The notes beneath the pieces are model-generated. The model had not been told where the DNA came from. It saw nothing but the letters and a program-made list of their open reading frames with translations, and made no database searches. This document shows, piece after piece, positions 42,766 through 51,242 of a DNA stretch of 64,000 nt; the first letter of the stretch is position 1, and the number at the start of each line of letters is the position of its first letter. This DNA comes from Verrucomicrobiota bacterium (GTDB lineage: Bacteria; Verrucomicrobiota; Verrucomicrobiia; CAIQCK01). A program made the translations under genes and the position numbers. Where the stretch lies: NCBI GenBank assembly GCA_016235595.1, contig JACRJX010000019.1, positions 1-64,000 of the forward strand, in the 5' to 3' direction.

Positions 42766-44727
42766 ATGAAACAACAGTCGCCGATTCGATTTGGAAGGGT
42801 GCTCCGGTTCGCGGCAATGGCCGTGTGGGCTTTGGCTTGCGTGGTCAGTGGCGCGACGCCGGGCGCCGGTTTGCCCTCGAAGAACCCGGAGCAGGTGTTT
42901 CGGGAGATGGCCCCGGCGGCGAATCAGCTTGATTCGCTGGCGCAGCGATTTGATGCCGACCGCGACCAGTCTCTCTCGCCGCAAGAGCAGGAGGCGATGA
43001 TTGCTTTCGTAGGGGAGAAGCACGACGAACAGTGGGCCAGACGGCTGAAGAAGTTCCTGCACGCGATTGATGCGAATCATGACGACAGGATTGACCTGGC
43101 CGAGTGGACGCCCGCCGTGGCTCGGGTCAAACAATTCGCCAAAACGCCCGCCGAGCCTCCGAAGGCGCAGACCGTCCGGATTGCCATGAGGGACGGCGTT
43201 CATCTGGCAACGGACATTTACATGCCACAGGGCGACGGGCCGTTCCCGGTCATCCTCTCGCGCACGCCGTATGGCCGCAACAAGAAGGGCCAGAGCGGCA
43301 GCGGTTTTACACAGGGCGGGTTTGTGTTTGTGATACAGGACATGCGCGGCCGTTTCGATTCAGAGGGCGAGAATCTTCCGTTCATCGGTTGCGGCTGGGG
43401 CGAACATCAGGATGGCGTGGACACCATCGAATGGCTCAAGAAGCAGCCGTGGTGCAATGGCAGGATCGGGACGATTGGCGGCTCGGCGGGCGGTATTACG
43501 CAAAACCTCCTTGCCGGCGCGGCGCCCGACGGCCTGAAGGCGCAACATATTACGGTGGCGGCGGCGAACCTTTATTCGGATGCGTCATACACCGGCGGTG
43601 CGTTTCGCAAGGCTGATGCGGAGGGATGGATGACGCAGAACAAATTCGATCCGCGCGCGGTGGAGATCGCCCACGCGCATCCGAGCTACGATGACTACTG
43701 GCGGAAGCTCGACACATCGTTGAAGTTCGCGCAGATGAATGTGCCTGCCGTGCACATCGGCGGGTGGTTCGACATGTTTGCGCAGGCGACGATCGACGAG
43801 TTCGTCGGACGCCAGCATTCCGGCGCCAACGGCTCGCGCGGCGCGCAAAAACTCATCATGGGCCCGTGGACGCACGGCATCGGCAAGATGCCTGTGGGTG
43901 AACTGACTTTCCCCAAGGCAAACCGGGTCCCGGAACAATACAACTCTGGCCGTTGGTTCGATCACTACCTGCACGGTGCGAACAACGGCGTCGAAAAGGA
44001 ACCCGCTGTCGCCTACTACGTCATGGGCGACACGAGCGTGCCCGGCGCGCCCGGCAACGAATGGCGGCACGCCGACGATTGGCCTGTGCCCGCAAAGGAG
44101 ACGGCGGTTTACTTTGCGCACGACGGAAAACTCACCTTGGAGAAGCCGGCCGCCAGCGGCGACGCGCACGTCGAATTCATTTTTGATCCCGCGAATCCCT
44201 GTCCCAGCATCGGCGGCAATAACCTCAACATCGCGCGTGGGCCGATGAACCAAAACCAGATCGAGAACCGCAGCGACGTTGTCTTGTTCACCAGCGCGCC
44301 ACTCGACGACCCAATCGAAGTGACAGGCCGCGTGAAGGCGAAGGTATTCGTTTCGTCGTCGGCTGCGGATACCGATCTCTCAGTGCGTTTGTGCGACGTA
44401 TACCCCGATGGAAAGAGTTATCTGATTGCCGAAGGCATCTTGCGGCTGCGTTATCGCAACTCCGCCGAAAAGCCCGAACTGCTCACGCCGGGCAGGGTCG
44501 AGGAAGTCACCGTGGATTGTTGGTCCACCAGCATCATCTTCAACAAAGGCCATCGCATCCGCGCCACCGTCACCTCCAGCAACTACCCGCGTTTCGACAT
44601 CAATCCCGGCAGCGGCCAGCCTTGGTCCGATTCCGGCGCGAAGGTGAAGCAAACCAATCGCATCTACTGCGATGCGGCGCACGCTTCACGCTTGCTGTTG
44701 CCCGTTGTGGCGACGACCAGAAAGTAG
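42766..44727 (+). CDS. CocE/NonD-family hydrolase (X-Pro dipeptidyl-peptidase class) with EF-hands
   Basis: Secreted serine hydrolase, 653 aa. After a signal peptide (about residues 1-30) come two EF-hand loops, DADRDQSLSPQE (about 64-75) and DANHDDRIDLAE (about 104-115), suggesting calcium binding. Then an alpha/beta-hydrolase domain: nucleophile serine in GTIGGSAGGITQ, acid in IGGWFDMFAQ and histidine in GPWTHGIGK. A C-terminal beta-jelly-roll (DTDLSVRLCDVYPDGKSYLI) completes the CocE/PepX fold. Family members cleave X-Pro dipeptides, cocaine or amino-ester bonds. The N-terminal EF-hand fusion is unusual. The gene is convergent with the next one (16-base gap). Confidence 0.9.
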   Translation: MKQQSPIRFGRVLRFAAMAVWALACVVSGATPGAGLPSKNPEQVFREMAPAANQLDSLAQRFDADRDQSLSPQEQEAMIAFVGEKHDEQWARRLKKFLHAIDANHDDRIDLAEWTPAVARVKQFAKTPAEPPKAQTVRIAMRDGVHLATDIYMPQGDGPFPVILSRTPYGRNKKGQSGSGFTQGGFVFVIQDMRGRFDSEGENLPFIGCGWGEHQDGVDTIEWLKKQPWCNGRIGTIGGSAGGITQNLLAGAAPDGLKAQHITVAAANLYSDASYTGGAFRKADAEGWMTQNKFDPRAVEIAHAHPSYDDYWRKLDTSLKFAQMNVPAVHIGGWFDMFAQATIDEFVGRQHSGANGSRGAQKLIMGPWTHGIGKMPVGELTFPKANRVPEQYNSGRWFDHYLHGANNGVEKEPAVAYYVMGDTSVPGAPGNEWRHADDWPVPAKETAVYFAHDGKLTLEKPAASGDAHVEFIFDPANPCPSIGGNNLNIARGPMNQNQIENRSDVVLFTSAPLDDPIEVTGRVKAKVFVSSSAADTDLSVRLCDVYPDGKSYLIAEGILRLRYRNSAEKPELLTPGRVEEVTVDCWSTSIIFNKGHRIRATVTSSNYPRFDINPGSGQPWSDSGAKVKQTNRIYCDAAHASRLLLPVVATTRK

Positions 44728-44743
44728 TTGCCTCAGTCGCAGG

Positions 44744-46129
44744 TTACTTGACCCTCATCGCCGCCGGGTGCTGGCCGTTCTGGTGAAGGATCAGCGAGGT
44801 TACTTCGCCTTTGTCGTTTTTCACGAAGGTCAGTTGCGCGTCCACGACCTTGTAGAAAAACTCTGTTTCCGATTCCGGGAAAACCTCCAGGCTGGACTGA
44901 CCGGTCAGTTGCGCCATCAAGTGGTCGCCGTCGCGGCGGATGGTGAAGAAGACGTCGGGAGCGAGTTCGTAACGCCCCACGTAGGCGTCGTAGATGTTGT
45001 AGTTGATCTTGGCGACCTTGCGCTCCTTGACGGGCTGGAACCGGGCGAGTTTGTACTGGCTCTCCAGCAGGTGCGTCCCGATGTCATCAATCGAGTTAGC
45101 GCTGTTGGACAAGACCACCACGCCGCGGCGTTTATCCGGGCTGAAACCCATGAAGGAATGATATCCGCCCGTTTCTCCGTTGTGCCAAATGAGGTTGCCG
45201 CCGAACTTGTGGACCACGTGCCAGCCCAGTGCCAGGTCCAGTTCCGGCGCGGCCCCGCGGAACCGGATCGCGTGCGTTTTTTGCAGCATGGGCGTCAGCG
45301 TGGATTTGACCAGCCCCATGTTGGCTGAGAGGAACTTCAGCAGGTCGTTGACGGTCGAGCGCAACGCGCCCGCCCCGGCCAGCGTGGGAAGATCCCAGTT
45401 GGGTTGCGGTTCGCCCGTCGCCGTGTGTCCCGGCGCAAGCCGCGCTTTCAGTTTCGCGTCGAGCGTGATGCAGGTACTGTCCATCTTCAACGGCCGGCAA
45501 ATTCGCTCCACCACGAGCGCCTCGAAGCTTTTGTGCTCCTTCAACGCAACGATATGACCGAGCAGGCCCATACCCAGATTCGAGTATTCATACTTTGCGC
45601 CGATGTCCCGCTGGAGGGTGCAACCTGACAGGCACGCATACATCTGCGCGACCGTGAAGTCCGCGTAAGGATTGCGCGTGTCCTTCGGTGCGAAATTGTC
45701 CGGCATCCGGGGCAGGGCGGACGTGTGCGCGGCGAGGTCGAGCAACGTGATTTCTTTGCCGCCGCGCGTGGGCATCTTCACCGATTTGGGCAGATACTTT
45801 GCCGCCGGGTCGTCGAGCTTCATCTTTCCACGCTCGACCATGTCCTGGAGAAGTGTGGTGGTGAAAACTTTCGTCGTTGAGCCAATCTCGAACACGGTGT
45901 CACCGTTCACCTCCGGCCCGTTGTCGCGCTCAAACCGTCCGTAACCGATTACTCTCGTGCCGTGTTCATCCACGATGCCTACGACCATGCCGACGCTTTT
46001 CCTGGCGACCTCGATGCGATCGCGCAGGATGGCTTTGATCTCTGAATCAGTAAGGCTGGCGTCGCCGGCGTGCGAGAGCGTGGCGACTGACATGACACAG
46101 CACAGGGCGATGCAGGCAGTGGTTTTCAT
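44744..46129 (-). CDS. Serine hydrolase, class C beta-lactamase/AmpH family
   Basis: Periplasmic penicillin-binding-protein-like hydrolase, 461 aa. A signal peptide (to SHAG near residue 22) is followed by the catalytic SxxK tetrad in EIGSTTKVFTT near residue 83, the YxN motif in YEYSNLGMG near residue 180, and HNGETGG near residue 315 in place of the KTG triad. A C-terminal lipocalin-like DUF3471-type domain (YVGRYELAPDVFFTIRRDGD) ends the protein, typical of esterase or D-aminopeptidase relatives rather than true beta-lactamases. I chose ATG 46129 for its signal peptide. It lies 22 bases after the L,D-transpeptidase gene, perhaps co-transcribed. Confidence 0.9.
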   Translation of the reverse strand: MKTTACIALCCVMSVATLSHAGDASLTDSEIKAILRDRIEVARKSVGMVVGIVDEHGTRVIGYGRFERDNGPEVNGDTVFEIGSTTKVFTTTLLQDMVERGKMKLDDPAAKYLPKSVKMPTRGGKEITLLDLAAHTSALPRMPDNFAPKDTRNPYADFTVAQMYACLSGCTLQRDIGAKYEYSNLGMGLLGHIVALKEHKSFEALVVERICRPLKMDSTCITLDAKLKARLAPGHTATGEPQPNWDLPTLAGAGALRSTVNDLLKFLSANMGLVKSTLTPMLQKTHAIRFRGAAPELDLALGWHVVHKFGGNLIWHNGETGGYHSFMGFSPDKRRGVVVLSNSANSIDDIGTHLLESQYKLARFQPVKERKVAKINYNIYDAYVGRYELAPDVFFTIRRDGDHLMAQLTGQSSLEVFPESETEFFYKVVDAQLTFVKNDKGEVTSLILHQNGQHPAAMRVK

Positions 46130-46151
46130 GGGACAGTCGTGGATGATTCGT

Positions 46152-46667
46152 TCAACCGATATAGACCGGCGTGCCGACCTCGACAAGATCAAAAAGAACC
46201 GCGATGTCAGCGTTGCGCATGCGGACGCAGCCATGACTATCGGGCGTGCCGATGCGGTCTTCGTGCGCGGTGCCGTGGATGTAGATGTAGCGGTCGTGGC
46301 TGTCCATGTCGCCGCCGCGGTTGAGGCCGCGCTCGCAACCGTCCAGCCAAAGGATGCGCGTCATGATGAGGTCGCCGGTGGCCGGAGGGCGGGGGGCGGA
46401 AGCCGGCGGGACAGGCTTGCGGCCTTTGAAGACGGTGTCCAGCGGCATGCCCGCGCCAATTTTCTCCGCGATGCGATGGAGACCGAGCGGGGTCTTGAAG
46501 CTGTTGAGCTGGCTGCCGACGCCGAAGCGCGAGGTGGAGACGGGCCAATCGGACGCCAAGATGCCGTCGCGGAACAAGCCGAGGCGTTGCTGGCCGATGC
46601 TGACGACCAGCGCCAGCGGTGCCGCGGAGTCGAGCCGGAGACAGAGTTCGTTGAAAAGCAGTTGCAC
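46152..46667 (-). CDS. L,D-transpeptidase (YkuD family)
   Basis: A 171-aa YkuD-domain protein that would make 3-3 peptidoglycan crosslinks or attach proteins to the wall. The active-site signature is complete: YIYIHGTAHEDRIG, then the catalytic cysteine in TPDSHGCVRMRNADI. The start is GTG 46667, the only plausible initiation codon before the domain. There is no visible signal peptide, so export may depend on another route or the true N-terminus may be missing. Divergent from asd, whose promoter it overlaps. Confidence 0.87.
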   Translation of the reverse strand: MQLLFNELCLRLDSAAPLALVVSIGQQRLGLFRDGILASDWPVSTSRFGVGSQLNSFKTPLGLHRIAEKIGAGMPLDTVFKGRKPVPPASAPRPPATGDLIMTRILWLDGCERGLNRGGDMDSHDRYIYIHGTAHEDRIGTPDSHGCVRMRNADIAVLFDLVEVGTPVYIG

Positions 46668-46689
46668 GTTATGTTGCGGTGACTATACT
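46662..46689 (+). promoter_or_regulatory. Candidate sigma-70-type promoter for asd
   Basis: TTGCAC (46662-46667), a 16-base spacer, then TATACT (46684-46689). Transcription would start near 46696, giving a leader of about 44 bases before the asd ATG at 46740. It overlaps the start of the divergent L,D-transpeptidase gene. Confidence 0.5.
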
Positions 46690-46739
46690 GCGCCGCTTTC
46701 GGCAAGGAAAGCCGAAGGCAGAATACGGAAACAACTATT

Positions 46740-47747
46740 ATGAGCCGTCAGTATCATGTTGCAGTCGTGGGCGCCACCGGTGCGGTGGGCGTCGAGATGA
46801 TCAAAACACTGGAAAAACGCAATTTTCCGGTGGGCAAGCTGTCGTTGTTCGCCAGCGCGCGGTCCAAGGGCAAGACGCTGACGTTTCGCGGCAAGCCGAT
46901 GCCTGTGCACGAGTTGACACATGACTGCTTCACGGGCGTGGAAATCGCGCTGTTTTCCGCCGGCGCGAGCCGATCGCGGGAATTTGCCGACGACGCGGTG
47001 AAGGCCGGCGCCGTGGTGATTGACAATTCCTCCGCGTTCCGGATGGACCCGAACGCGCCGTTGGTGGTGCCGGAGATCAACCCGGAGGACATCAAGCTTC
47101 ACAAGGGCGTCATCGCCAACCCGAACTGTTCGACGATCATCATGCTGATGCCGCTGTGGCCGCTGCACCGGGCCGCGAAGCTGCGCCGCATCGTCGTCTC
47201 AACCTATCAGGCCGCCAGCGGCGCTGGCGCGCAGGCCATGGCCGAGTTGGAGGACCAGACCCGCGACGTGCTTGCCGGGAAGCCGGCAGTGCCGAAGATC
47301 ATGCCGCATCGTTACGCGTTCAACCTCTTCAGCCACAACACGGCCATTGCCGCCAACGGCTATAACGAGGAAGAGAACAAAATGGTGAAGGAGACGTGGA
47401 AGATTTTCCACGACGACACCATCAAGATTTGCCCCACCTGCATCCGCGTGCCGGTGCTGCGCGCGCACAGCGAGAGCATCGTGGCGGAGTTTGAGAAACC
47501 GATTACGGTCGAGGCGGCGCGTGCGTTGCTGGCGAAGGCGCCTGGCCTGAAACTGGTGGATGACCGCGAACGGAACGTCTTCCCGATGCCGATCGATGCC
47601 ACGGAGCAATACGATTGTCTTGTCGGCCGCATCCGGCAGGACTTGAGCCAACCAAACAGTCTGGCGCTGTTCGTTGCGGGTGATCAATTGCTCAAGGGCG
47701 CTGCGCTCAACGCCGTTCAGATCGCCGAAGTTTTGGCACAATCATAA
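46740..47747 (+). CDS. asd: Aspartate-semialdehyde dehydrogenase
   Basis: ASADH, 335 aa, reducing aspartyl phosphate to the semialdehyde on the way to lysine, diaminopimelate, methionine and threonine. N-terminal nucleotide motif VAVVGATGAVGVEM, the arginine-containing loop SARSKGKTL, the catalytic cysteine in IANPNCSTIIMLMPL near residue 129 and the late LRAHSESI histidine are present. It belongs to the enzyme class of Gram-positive and deep-branching bacteria rather than the longer E. coli type. The upstream L,D-transpeptidase uses a wall made with its product (DAP), a loose functional link. Confidence 0.96.
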   Translation: MSRQYHVAVVGATGAVGVEMIKTLEKRNFPVGKLSLFASARSKGKTLTFRGKPMPVHELTHDCFTGVEIALFSAGASRSREFADDAVKAGAVVIDNSSAFRMDPNAPLVVPEINPEDIKLHKGVIANPNCSTIIMLMPLWPLHRAAKLRRIVVSTYQAASGAGAQAMAELEDQTRDVLAGKPAVPKIMPHRYAFNLFSHNTAIAANGYNEEENKMVKETWKIFHDDTIKICPTCIRVPVLRAHSESIVAEFEKPITVEAARALLAKAPGLKLVDDRERNVFPMPIDATEQYDCLVGRIRQDLSQPNSLALFVAGDQLLKGAALNAVQIAEVLAQS

Positions 47748-47889
47748 GAATGGTGGGGAGACGGCTGGAGTCTGCGGTGCAGTTGACCCCGGCTTGTGTT
47801 TCTGCGATGATTCACTCGTACGGATTGGGGGGGGGCGAGTGAAGGAAACAATGTTGTAAACACAGGTTGCCCCGCGGAGACACACGACG

Positions 47890-48438
47890 ATGAAACGCTT
47901 GATGATTCTTCTCGTTCTTTGTGGCGCGGTTTTGCCGGTTGTGGCTCAGATGACTGTGCCCCTCCAATTGGATGTCAAACCTCTCACTCGCAAGAGGGCA
48001 AGTGGCAGCGGCGCTTTCTACAGCAACATCCAAGCCAGCCGCGCCCTGCAGATCACCCTCCAGAACACGTCGCCCAAGCCAGTGACCGGAGTGACCGTGC
48101 GCTGGGGAATTGTGAAAACGCGATCACGAATCTACTATTCCGACAGTCAGCAGAACTGGCGCGAGCGTGCGTTTGGCGCTGAAGAAAAGCTCGACCTCAA
48201 GCCGCGCGAACAAAAGGTCATTGAGACTGCCGACGTCAGCGCCGCGCATGAAGAGAGCCACATCAGCGGTTCCATCTACGGCGAGAGGATTGTCGGCCAC
48301 GGCGTGCAAGTGCTGATTGGCGACAAGGTCGTCAAGGAGATTCACGTTCCGGATTCGCCGGCCATCAAGAAGGCGATGGAAAAACTCTACTCGATCGATG
48401 ACGAAGACGGGGACAGGAAGAAGAAGGGCAGACAGTAG
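47890..48438 (+). CDS. Secreted protein of unknown function
   Basis: 182 aa with a signal peptide (MKRLMILLVLCGAVLPVVAQ). The mature chain starts with beta-rich sequence (LQLDVKPLTRKRASG, ALQITLQNTSPKPVTGVTVRW), resembling an immunoglobulin-like or fibronectin-like sandwich. It ends in a charged tail (DEDGDRKKKGRQ). No named domain is recognised. A G9 homopolymer (47827-47835) lies 55 bases upstream. It converges with the DUF4139-like gene. Confidence 0.75.
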   Translation: MKRLMILLVLCGAVLPVVAQMTVPLQLDVKPLTRKRASGSGAFYSNIQASRALQITLQNTSPKPVTGVTVRWGIVKTRSRIYYSDSQQNWRERAFGAEEKLDLKPREQKVIETADVSAAHEESHISGSIYGERIVGHGVQVLIGDKVVKEIHVPDSPAIKKAMEKLYSIDDEDGDRKKKGRQ

Positions 48439-48465
48439 CCGGACAATCGCTGCCGGCGAGGGCAT

Positions 48466-49740
48466 CTACTTGGTCGGTTCGGGTTTCACCAACGCCCGAT
48501 AGCGGAACTCCAGCGTTACCGGTTGGTAGGGCGGCACGTGCATCTCCCATCGCAGCCAGCGCACACCCGCAGCGTCGCGCTCGGTGATGGCTGGCGGGGC
48601 GGTTTCCTCGACGATATCCGGCGCGGCGCGCAACACCAGCGCGCGCAAGGGCGCAGCAGTCTCGTTGAGCAACGTAATCATGCCGACCGCCAGAATCTCG
48701 TCGAGCGGTCCGGCGCCAACCGGGGCTTGTCTGGCGGGGTGTCGGCTGATTTCCCTGACGCGACGGCTCAGGCGTAATGGAGCGGGTTCTTCCAGGACAT
48801 GCATGACCACGCCACCGGGCGCAGTGGCTGGCAACACCGTCACGCCCAGCGGGGCAGGGGGCCATGACCGGTTCGTGCGATTGCCCAGCCGCAACGCCGT
48901 ATGAACCAGCGCAGGTGCGTCGGGCCGGTCCAGCATCACGACGTGCGCGAGTCGCTCGCACGGCACGTCTTCTGAGAACAGGGACGTTATCCTTCCGCTG
49001 ATCTCCGCCGCCTCCCAAGCCGGTTCGCCAGGTTTGAGCACGAATCGCGCGGGCGCGCCGCGTAACATCGTGAAGTCGCCTTCCAACTGCGCCTGCAACG
49101 TCAGACGCGCCGTCGTCGCGGTGTTCGTAGCCAGTTCATATACCGGCGACCAGCGCACGCCGGGCAGCGTGTAGGATAGCCGTATGCTTGATGCTGCGTT
49201 GGTGCGAACGCATGTCGCCAACAGCGCCGGGATCGGTTCAGTGGTATCCCGTTGGGTTCGTAACGTCCCGTCAAGCCGGCGCAGAACCGAGATGGCCGAG
49301 ACGGCGACGGCGACGGTGCGGTTGGTCGCTTCTTCGATCAATGCCAGTTCGCCGGAGAGTCTCAACCGGCCTTTGAAGAACTCATTCGTTCCCGCTCGCA
49401 CCTCAACGAACGCACCGGTATTCGCCGCCAGCAGCCCGGTCATGTCCGTCGCAAAGGCGTTGCGCGATCGCGCGGTCGTGCCGAAGCGCGGCGGCCCGTC
49501 GAACAACGTCACCGGAGACAGTTCGATCTGCGGGTCGTGTCCCGGCGCACGCAGCGATCCCAGGGGGATATTCAGCCAGCAAACCCCGCCAGTGGCTGCG
49601 GGCATGGCGCTCTCGGTCTCGACACGGGCGCCGCCGCTGGCCAGGACCGTGACGCTGACGACGCGCGAGGTCAGTTCGATCTGCCCGAAAGCAGAGGCAG
49701 CGGCGAGAAAAACAGTGGCGATGAACAGCGTTCCTTGCAT
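48466..49740 (-). CDS. DUF4139-like secreted protein
   Basis: 424 aa with a signal peptide (MQGTLFIATVFLAAASAFGQ). The sequence IRLSYTLPGVRWSPVYEL (about residues 185-203) and the early VVSVTVLASGGARVETE resemble the mucoidy-inhibitor-A/DUF4139 family, whose function is unknown. The central part lacks the coiled coil usual between the two conserved halves. The C-terminus (PYQPVTLEFRYRALV) ends as a beta sandwich. It is divergent from pepA with only 32 bases between start codons, so the promoters must overlap coding sequence. Confidence 0.65.
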   Translation of the reverse strand: MQGTLFIATVFLAAASAFGQIELTSRVVSVTVLASGGARVETESAMPAATGGVCWLNIPLGSLRAPGHDPQIELSPVTLFDGPPRFGTTARSRNAFATDMTGLLAANTGAFVEVRAGTNEFFKGRLRLSGELALIEEATNRTVAVAVSAISVLRRLDGTLRTQRDTTEPIPALLATCVRTNAASSIRLSYTLPGVRWSPVYELATNTATTARLTLQAQLEGDFTMLRGAPARFVLKPGEPAWEAAEISGRITSLFSEDVPCERLAHVVMLDRPDAPALVHTALRLGNRTNRSWPPAPLGVTVLPATAPGGVVMHVLEEPAPLRLSRRVREISRHPARQAPVGAGPLDEILAVGMITLLNETAAPLRALVLRAAPDIVEETAPPAITERDAAGVRWLRWEMHVPPYQPVTLEFRYRALVKPEPTK

Positions 49741-49772
49741 CGAATTGAAATGCGCTTATAATCATCGCACCG

Positions 49773-51230
49773 ATGAGAATCCAGACTAAAACCACTCCCG
49801 CAGCTATTCAACCTGCCGCCGCCGTCGTGTTTTTCCTCCATGCCGAGCAAAAACCATCCGCGCTCGGCGCGGCGTTTCGCGACATCAATGCCGAAGAGTT
49901 CTCCGGCAAGTTGGGCCAGATTTGCGTGGTCCACACCCAGGGCAAGCTCGCCGCACCGCGCGCGTTGTTGGTTGGGCTCGGCCAGCGCAAAGAGTTGACG
50001 ATGCCGAAACTCCGCCGCGCGGCCGTTATGGCCACGCGCCGCCTTCGCGAGATCGGTGTTGGCCGCGTTGCGTTCGACGCCGGCGATGCGGGGCGGGCCG
50101 GCGTCATTGCCGAGGCGGCGGTGGCGGCACACTACGATTTCGACGCCTTCAAGCCCTCCAAAGCGCCGCCCAAAACCAAGCTTTCTCTTGCCACCATTCA
50201 TGTCAGTCCAGGTGAGGTCCGCGCCGCCACGACGGCGGTTCAGCGTGGCGGCGTCATCGGTGAGACGGTGAACTGGACCAAATCCGTCGCCAACCTGCCC
50301 GGCAACGTGATCTATCCGGCCGAGTTGGCGCGGCGCGCTGTGGCGCTGGCGCGCGAGCTTCGTGGCCGGCTGCGCTGCCGCGTTCTCGACAAGCGCGCGT
50401 TGGAACGCGGTGGCTTCGGCGGCATTCTCGCTGTCGGCAGCGGCAGCATCCGCGAGCCGCGTCTCATCGTGCTCGAATATCGCGGTGGTTCGCGCTCTCC
50501 GAAGGCGAAGCCGTTCGCGCTCGTCGGCAAGGCGATCACTTTTGACAGCGGCGGCATCTGCATCAAGCCCGGTGACAAGATGGACGAGATGAAGTGGGAC
50601 AAGTGCGGCGGTTGCGCCGTGCTCGGCATCATGCGCGCCGCGGCGTTGCTCCGGCTGCCGGTGAACCTCATCGGCGTCGTCGCCGCCGCCGAGAACATGC
50701 CCAGCGCCACGAGCTACCGGCCCGGCGACATCGTCACCACGCGCAGCGGCAATACCATCGAGGTCATCAACACCGACGCCGAGGGCCGCGTCATCCTCTC
50801 CGATGCGCTCGCCTACGCCTGCGAGCAAAAGCCGGAAGCCATTGTGGACTTCGCCACGCTCACCGGCGCCTGCGTCGTGGCGCTCGGACACAACATCGGC
50901 GGACTCATGGGCAACGACGCCGCGTTGCGCAAACGCATCCAGCGCGCTTCCGAAGCCACCGGCGAACGCGTCTGGGAACTGCCGCTGGAGGACGAGTTCC
51001 GCGACATGGTCAAGAGCGACGTTGCCACGGTGAAGAACTCCACCGGCCGTTTTGCGGGCACGCTCAGCGGCGCGGCTTTCCTCCAGGCGTTTGTGGATAA
51101 AGACGTGCCGTGGGCGCATCTCGACATCGCCGGTCCCGCATGGGTCTCCGACGCGAAACCGCATCATGAGAGAGGCGCAACCGCTTTCGGCGTCAGGCTG
51201 ATGATCGAGCTGCTCTCTCGTGGGGCGTAG
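49773..51230 (+). CDS. pepA: Leucyl aminopeptidase (cytosol aminopeptidase, M17)
   Basis: Family M17 zinc/manganese aminopeptidase, 485 aa. The catalytic domain contains the lysine of LVGKAITFDSGGICIKPG, the metal motif NTDAEGR(VI)LSDAL and the C-terminal GAAFLQAFV, all canonical. The hexameric enzyme removes N-terminal residues of peptides in the cytoplasm and in some species binds DNA. The stop codon lies inside a perfect hairpin (51219-51237). Confidence 0.95.
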   Translation: MRIQTKTTPAAIQPAAAVVFFLHAEQKPSALGAAFRDINAEEFSGKLGQICVVHTQGKLAAPRALLVGLGQRKELTMPKLRRAAVMATRRLREIGVGRVAFDAGDAGRAGVIAEAAVAAHYDFDAFKPSKAPPKTKLSLATIHVSPGEVRAATTAVQRGGVIGETVNWTKSVANLPGNVIYPAELARRAVALARELRGRLRCRVLDKRALERGGFGGILAVGSGSIREPRLIVLEYRGGSRSPKAKPFALVGKAITFDSGGICIKPGDKMDEMKWDKCGGCAVLGIMRAAALLRLPVNLIGVVAAAENMPSATSYRPGDIVTTRSGNTIEVINTDAEGRVILSDALAYACEQKPEAIVDFATLTGACVVALGHNIGGLMGNDAALRKRIQRASEATGERVWELPLEDEFRDMVKSDVATVKNSTGRFAGTLSGAAFLQAFVDKDVPWAHLDIAGPAWVSDAKPHHERGATAFGVRLMIELLSRGA

Positions 51231-51237
51231 CCCCACG
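51219..51237. terminator. Hairpin between convergent pepA and Lon-like gene
   Basis: CGTGGGGC-GTA-GCCCCACG is a perfect 8-bp stem that includes the pepA stop codon and lies 6 bases before the stop of the convergent gene. It has no T-run, so termination is uncertain. It may instead be a small palindromic repeat. Confidence 0.45.
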
Positions 51238-51242
51238 CTCGC

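Noticed and set aside
46668..46739. Lysine riboswitch upstream of asd
   Set aside because: The leader is only about 44 bases from the predicted promoter, far too short for a lysine riboswitch.
49671..51236. 521-residue open frame antisense to pepA
   Set aside because: The plus frame has all M17 motifs; the antisense one is a composition artefact.
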